A stretch of DNA of 64,000 nucleotides from Polaromonas sp. GTDB taxonomy: Bacteria > Pseudomonadota > Gammaproteobacteria > Burkholderiales > Burkholderiaceae_C. Below the pieces are notes generated by a model. It worked only from the letters and a program-made list of their open reading frames with translations, searched no databases and had not been told where the DNA came from. Numbering within the stretch: the stretch's first letter is position 1; every line of letters begins with the position of its first letter. Made by a program: the position numbers and the translations under genes. This document shows, in pieces, positions 62,203 through 64,000 of this stretch. The stretch covers positions 217,253 through 281,252 of the forward strand of contig NZ_JAQSDL010000043.1 of assembly GCF_029945895.1 (NCBI RefSeq). Direction: 5' to 3'.

Positions 62203-62594
62203 TGAAACTATTGCAGCCGGACGGCTGGGCCGCCCCCCGGGGTTATGCCAACGGCGTGATGGCCAGAGGCGCGCTGATTTTCGTGGGCGGACAGATCGGC
62301 TGGAACGCACAGCAACAATTTGAAAGCGACGACTTCATCGTCCAGACCCGCCAGGCCCTGCAAAACATCCTGGCGGTGCTGCAGGCCGGCGGTGCGGGGC
62401 CGGAGCACATGGCGCGCATGACCTGGTATGTGGTGGACCGCGTGGAATACATCGCACGGCTCAAGGAGCTGGGCACGGTGTACCGCGAAGTGATGGGCAA
62501 GAACTTTCCGGCCATGACCTGCGTGGAAGTCTCCGCCCTGGTGGAAGAGCGCGCCCGCATCGAAATTGAAGTGACGGCGGTCCTGCCGGATTGA
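62199..62594 (+). CDS. RidA (YjgF/YER057c/UK114) family protein
   Basis: 131 aa. LIFVGGQIGWNAQQQFESDDFIVQTRQALQNILAVLQAGGAGPEHMARMTWYVVDRVEYIARLKELGTVYREVMGKNFPAMTCVEVSALVEERARIEIEVTAVLP spans the family. The C-terminal ARIEIEVTAV replaces the classical RidA arginine-centred R-x-E pocket with a similar R...E arrangement, so deaminase activity is possible. It is the last gene, overlapping the thioesterase (ATGA). The pathway yields an amino-ene (enamine) CoA ester, a natural RidA-type substrate; this is inference. Confidence 0.88.
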   Translation: MMKLLQPDGWAAPRGYANGVMARGALIFVGGQIGWNAQQQFESDDFIVQTRQALQNILAVLQAGGAGPEHMARMTWYVVDRVEYIARLKELGTVYREVMGKNFPAMTCVEVSALVEERARIEIEVTAVLPD

Positions 62595-62755
62595 GCAGGT
62601 GGCCCTTGCCCCGAAAGCCGGCAGAGACGCAGGCCGGCCGACGGAGTTTCAGGGATTTTGGGCTTAAGATGAGGCTGGATTGGCAACGTTGATGTCGACG
62701 TGGCTGGAGACCTACATGAACCCCCTCCGACTCACACTCACCAGGCTTTCATTTC

Positions 62756-63727
62756 ATGGCTGATCAGACATCCGGTTTCAAGCAGACCACACCCGGACCC
62801 GAATTCGGCCTGGCCGAAGCCCAGCGCCGAATGCAGCAGCAGCTGATGGAAATGACCGGGGTGGCCCAATCCGTCTTCCACCTGGAGACCCAGCAGCTCA
62901 GCTGGAACCCGCGCGCCTATCAGCTGTTTGGCCTGCCTGCGGGCACCCCCATGACGCTGGAAACAGCCATGGGCCTGGTGTATCCGGACGACCTGGACCT
63001 GCTGGTCAGGGCACGCGACCAGTTGCGCAAGAGCCCGGGCGCGATCGAACTGGACTACCGCGTCATCCGCCCCGATGGCGGCTTGGTAGACGTGCATGCC
63101 CTGCTCTATCTGGAGTCCGACGCCCAGGGCCGACCGCTGGCCTATATCGAAATGAGCCTGGACGTGACCGAGCGCAAACGGGTGGAAAACGCCCTGCTCC
63201 AGTCTGCGCGGCTGTGCCGGGCACTGGACCTGGTGTCCACCGATGGTTACTGGGAGCAGGGCGCCGCTGTGCAGGGCGCCAGCCCGGCAGACACACTGTC
63301 GGCACCCCTGCAGATTCCCAAGGCCGCCAGCCACGGCTTGCAACGCAAAATGCGGGTGCTGTATGTCGAGGACAACATGTACAACCTCATGCTGTTTGAC
63401 GACGTGATGCGAACACGCGACGACGTTGAGGTACGCATGGCACAAAACGGTGCCCAGGGCTTTGAGGTGGCCGGCAGCTGGTTGCCTGATGTGCTGGTGC
63501 TCGATGGCCGCCTGCCGGACACCCACGGGATTGATCTGCTCAAACGCATTCGGGAGATCCCAGGCTTGCGGTCAACGCCGGCCTTCATGTGTTCGGCCGA
63601 CACCCAGCCTGAGCACAAGATCCTTGCCGAGCAGGCGGGATTCTCCGGTTATTGGACCAAGCCGGTGGACTTTGACAAGGTGTTCGACGAACTCGACCGG
63701 GTGGCAGGCGAAACCGATCTGGGCTAG
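62756..63727 (+). CDS. PAS domain-receiver (REC) protein
   Basis: 323 aa. An N-terminal PAS_3-type domain (VAQSVFHLETQQLSWNPRAYQLFGLPAGTPMTLETAMGLVYPDDLDLL, with IELDYRVIRPDGGLVDVHALLYLESDAQGRPLAYIEMSLDVTERKRVENALLQ) is joined by about 40 residues to a receiver domain. The receiver shows RVLYVEDNMYNLMLFDDVM, DVLVLDGRLPDTHGIDLLKRI and GYWTKPVDFDKVFDEL. No histidine kinase or output domain lies between, so it looks like a remnant or simplified hybrid-kinase architecture. The 161 bp before it hold no assignable promoter. Partner kinase unknown. Confidence 0.85.
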   Translation: MADQTSGFKQTTPGPEFGLAEAQRRMQQQLMEMTGVAQSVFHLETQQLSWNPRAYQLFGLPAGTPMTLETAMGLVYPDDLDLLVRARDQLRKSPGAIELDYRVIRPDGGLVDVHALLYLESDAQGRPLAYIEMSLDVTERKRVENALLQSARLCRALDLVSTDGYWEQGAAVQGASPADTLSAPLQIPKAASHGLQRKMRVLYVEDNMYNLMLFDDVMRTRDDVEVRMAQNGAQGFEVAGSWLPDVLVLDGRLPDTHGIDLLKRIREIPGLRSTPAFMCSADTQPEHKILAEQAGFSGYWTKPVDFDKVFDELDRVAGETDLG

Positions 63728-63877
63728 GAACCTGCTCTGGCGCCTGTTGGTGAGTGCACACCCCGGGTGAACCGACCCAGGACGCCGCGCTCGCCGACGC
63801 GGACGGCCCGCAGGGAAGCCTGCCGCACATGCACTCCTTCTGACAAATCTTCGCCCGTCGCCGGATCGCTCGGGGAA

Positions 63878-64000
63878 TTACTGGATGCCCTGCACCGGCG
63901 TCACGGAGCTCTCACGCACGATCAGCCAGCGGTCACCCACCCGGACCCATTGCAGGGTTTTGGTCACCACGTCCCGGTAGTTGGCCGAGCGGTAGGTCTG
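63878..64000 (-). CDS. C-terminal end of a leftward gene, NTF2-like tail resembling L,D-transpeptidase Cds6-type domain
   Basis: The last 40 codons are visible, reading QTYRSANYRDVVTKTLQWVR, VGDRWLIVRE and ending VTPVQGIQ before TAA at 63880-63878. The pattern YRSANYRD...K.L.W...GDRW.IVRE is like the NTF2/SnoaL-like domain found at the end of YafK/ErfK-type L,D-transpeptidases. The gene continues outside the window, so the assignment is tentative. The 150 bp between this and the PAS-REC gene show nothing I can name. Confidence 0.5.
   Translation of the reverse strand, partial: QTYRSANYRDVVTKTLQWVRVGDRWLIVRESSVTPVQGIQ

Overview
The window is high-GC, tightly packed DNA that looks like a member of Burkholderiales, most likely Comamonadaceae (Polaromonas/Rhodoferax-like). 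This is an inference from gene content (several Bug/TctC-type solute receptors, DUF1840, DUF4148, LivGHMKF next to CoA ligases) and from two short dispersed repeat families, which I call A and B here. I saw no tRNA, rRNA, CRISPR array, insertion sequence, integrase or phage gene.

Layout. 1-1.7 kb: start of a phosphonate ABC operon (phnC, phnD) behind a recognisable Pho box. 1.7-9.7 kb: housekeeping genes (amn, an MscS channel, purT), a Fur-box-linked siderophore-interacting protein, a NodI/NodJ-type ABC exporter and a methyltransferase. 9.77-11.2 kb: an ohrR-ohr-DUF1304 peroxide module whose operator lies inside the promoter. 11.2-16.7 kb: DUF2855, srkA, GNAT, MATE and an acyl-CoA dehydrogenase.

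16.7-30.4 kb is the most coherent block, an oxygen-limited/nitric-oxide module built around one divergent control region (22.4-22.7 kb). Leftward runs ubiU-ubiV-trhA-ubiT-DGC protein-ubiX-ubiD, with the complete UbiU/UbiV iron-sulfur cysteine sets of the O2-independent ubiquinone pathway. Rightward run DUF2249, norB (quinol NO reductase), DUF2249, nsrR, a DUF59 Fe-S factor, an NnrS-like membrane protein, nnrS, a RIO kinase and an alternative oxidase. The control region carries a good FNR box and a good NsrR box. The block would therefore make quinone without oxygen, use it to reduce NO, and keep an NO-tolerant oxidase nearby.

30.6-40.5 kb: envelope enzymes (L,D-transpeptidase, M23 peptidase), htpG with a sigma32-like promoter, a DUF4148 protein, a two-component system, a lipase-like hydrolase, an RNA pseudouridine synthase and a Crp/Fnr regulator. 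40.7-53.4 kb: an aromatic/acyl acid uptake and activation region (two branched-chain-type substrate-binding proteins, a large CoA ligase, LivGHMF, a PaaK-like ligase, two Bug receptors), littered with family A repeats. 55.1-62.6 kb: a tight operon matching the aerobic 2-aminobenzoyl-CoA (anthranilate) pathway: fused monooxygenase/reductase, MarR, enoyl-CoA hydratase, acyl-CoA dehydrogenase, benzoate-type CoA ligase, thioesterase and RidA. Notably, a piece of repeat A is translated in frame as the linker between the two halves of the fused enzyme. The window ends with a PAS-REC protein and the tail of a leftward gene.
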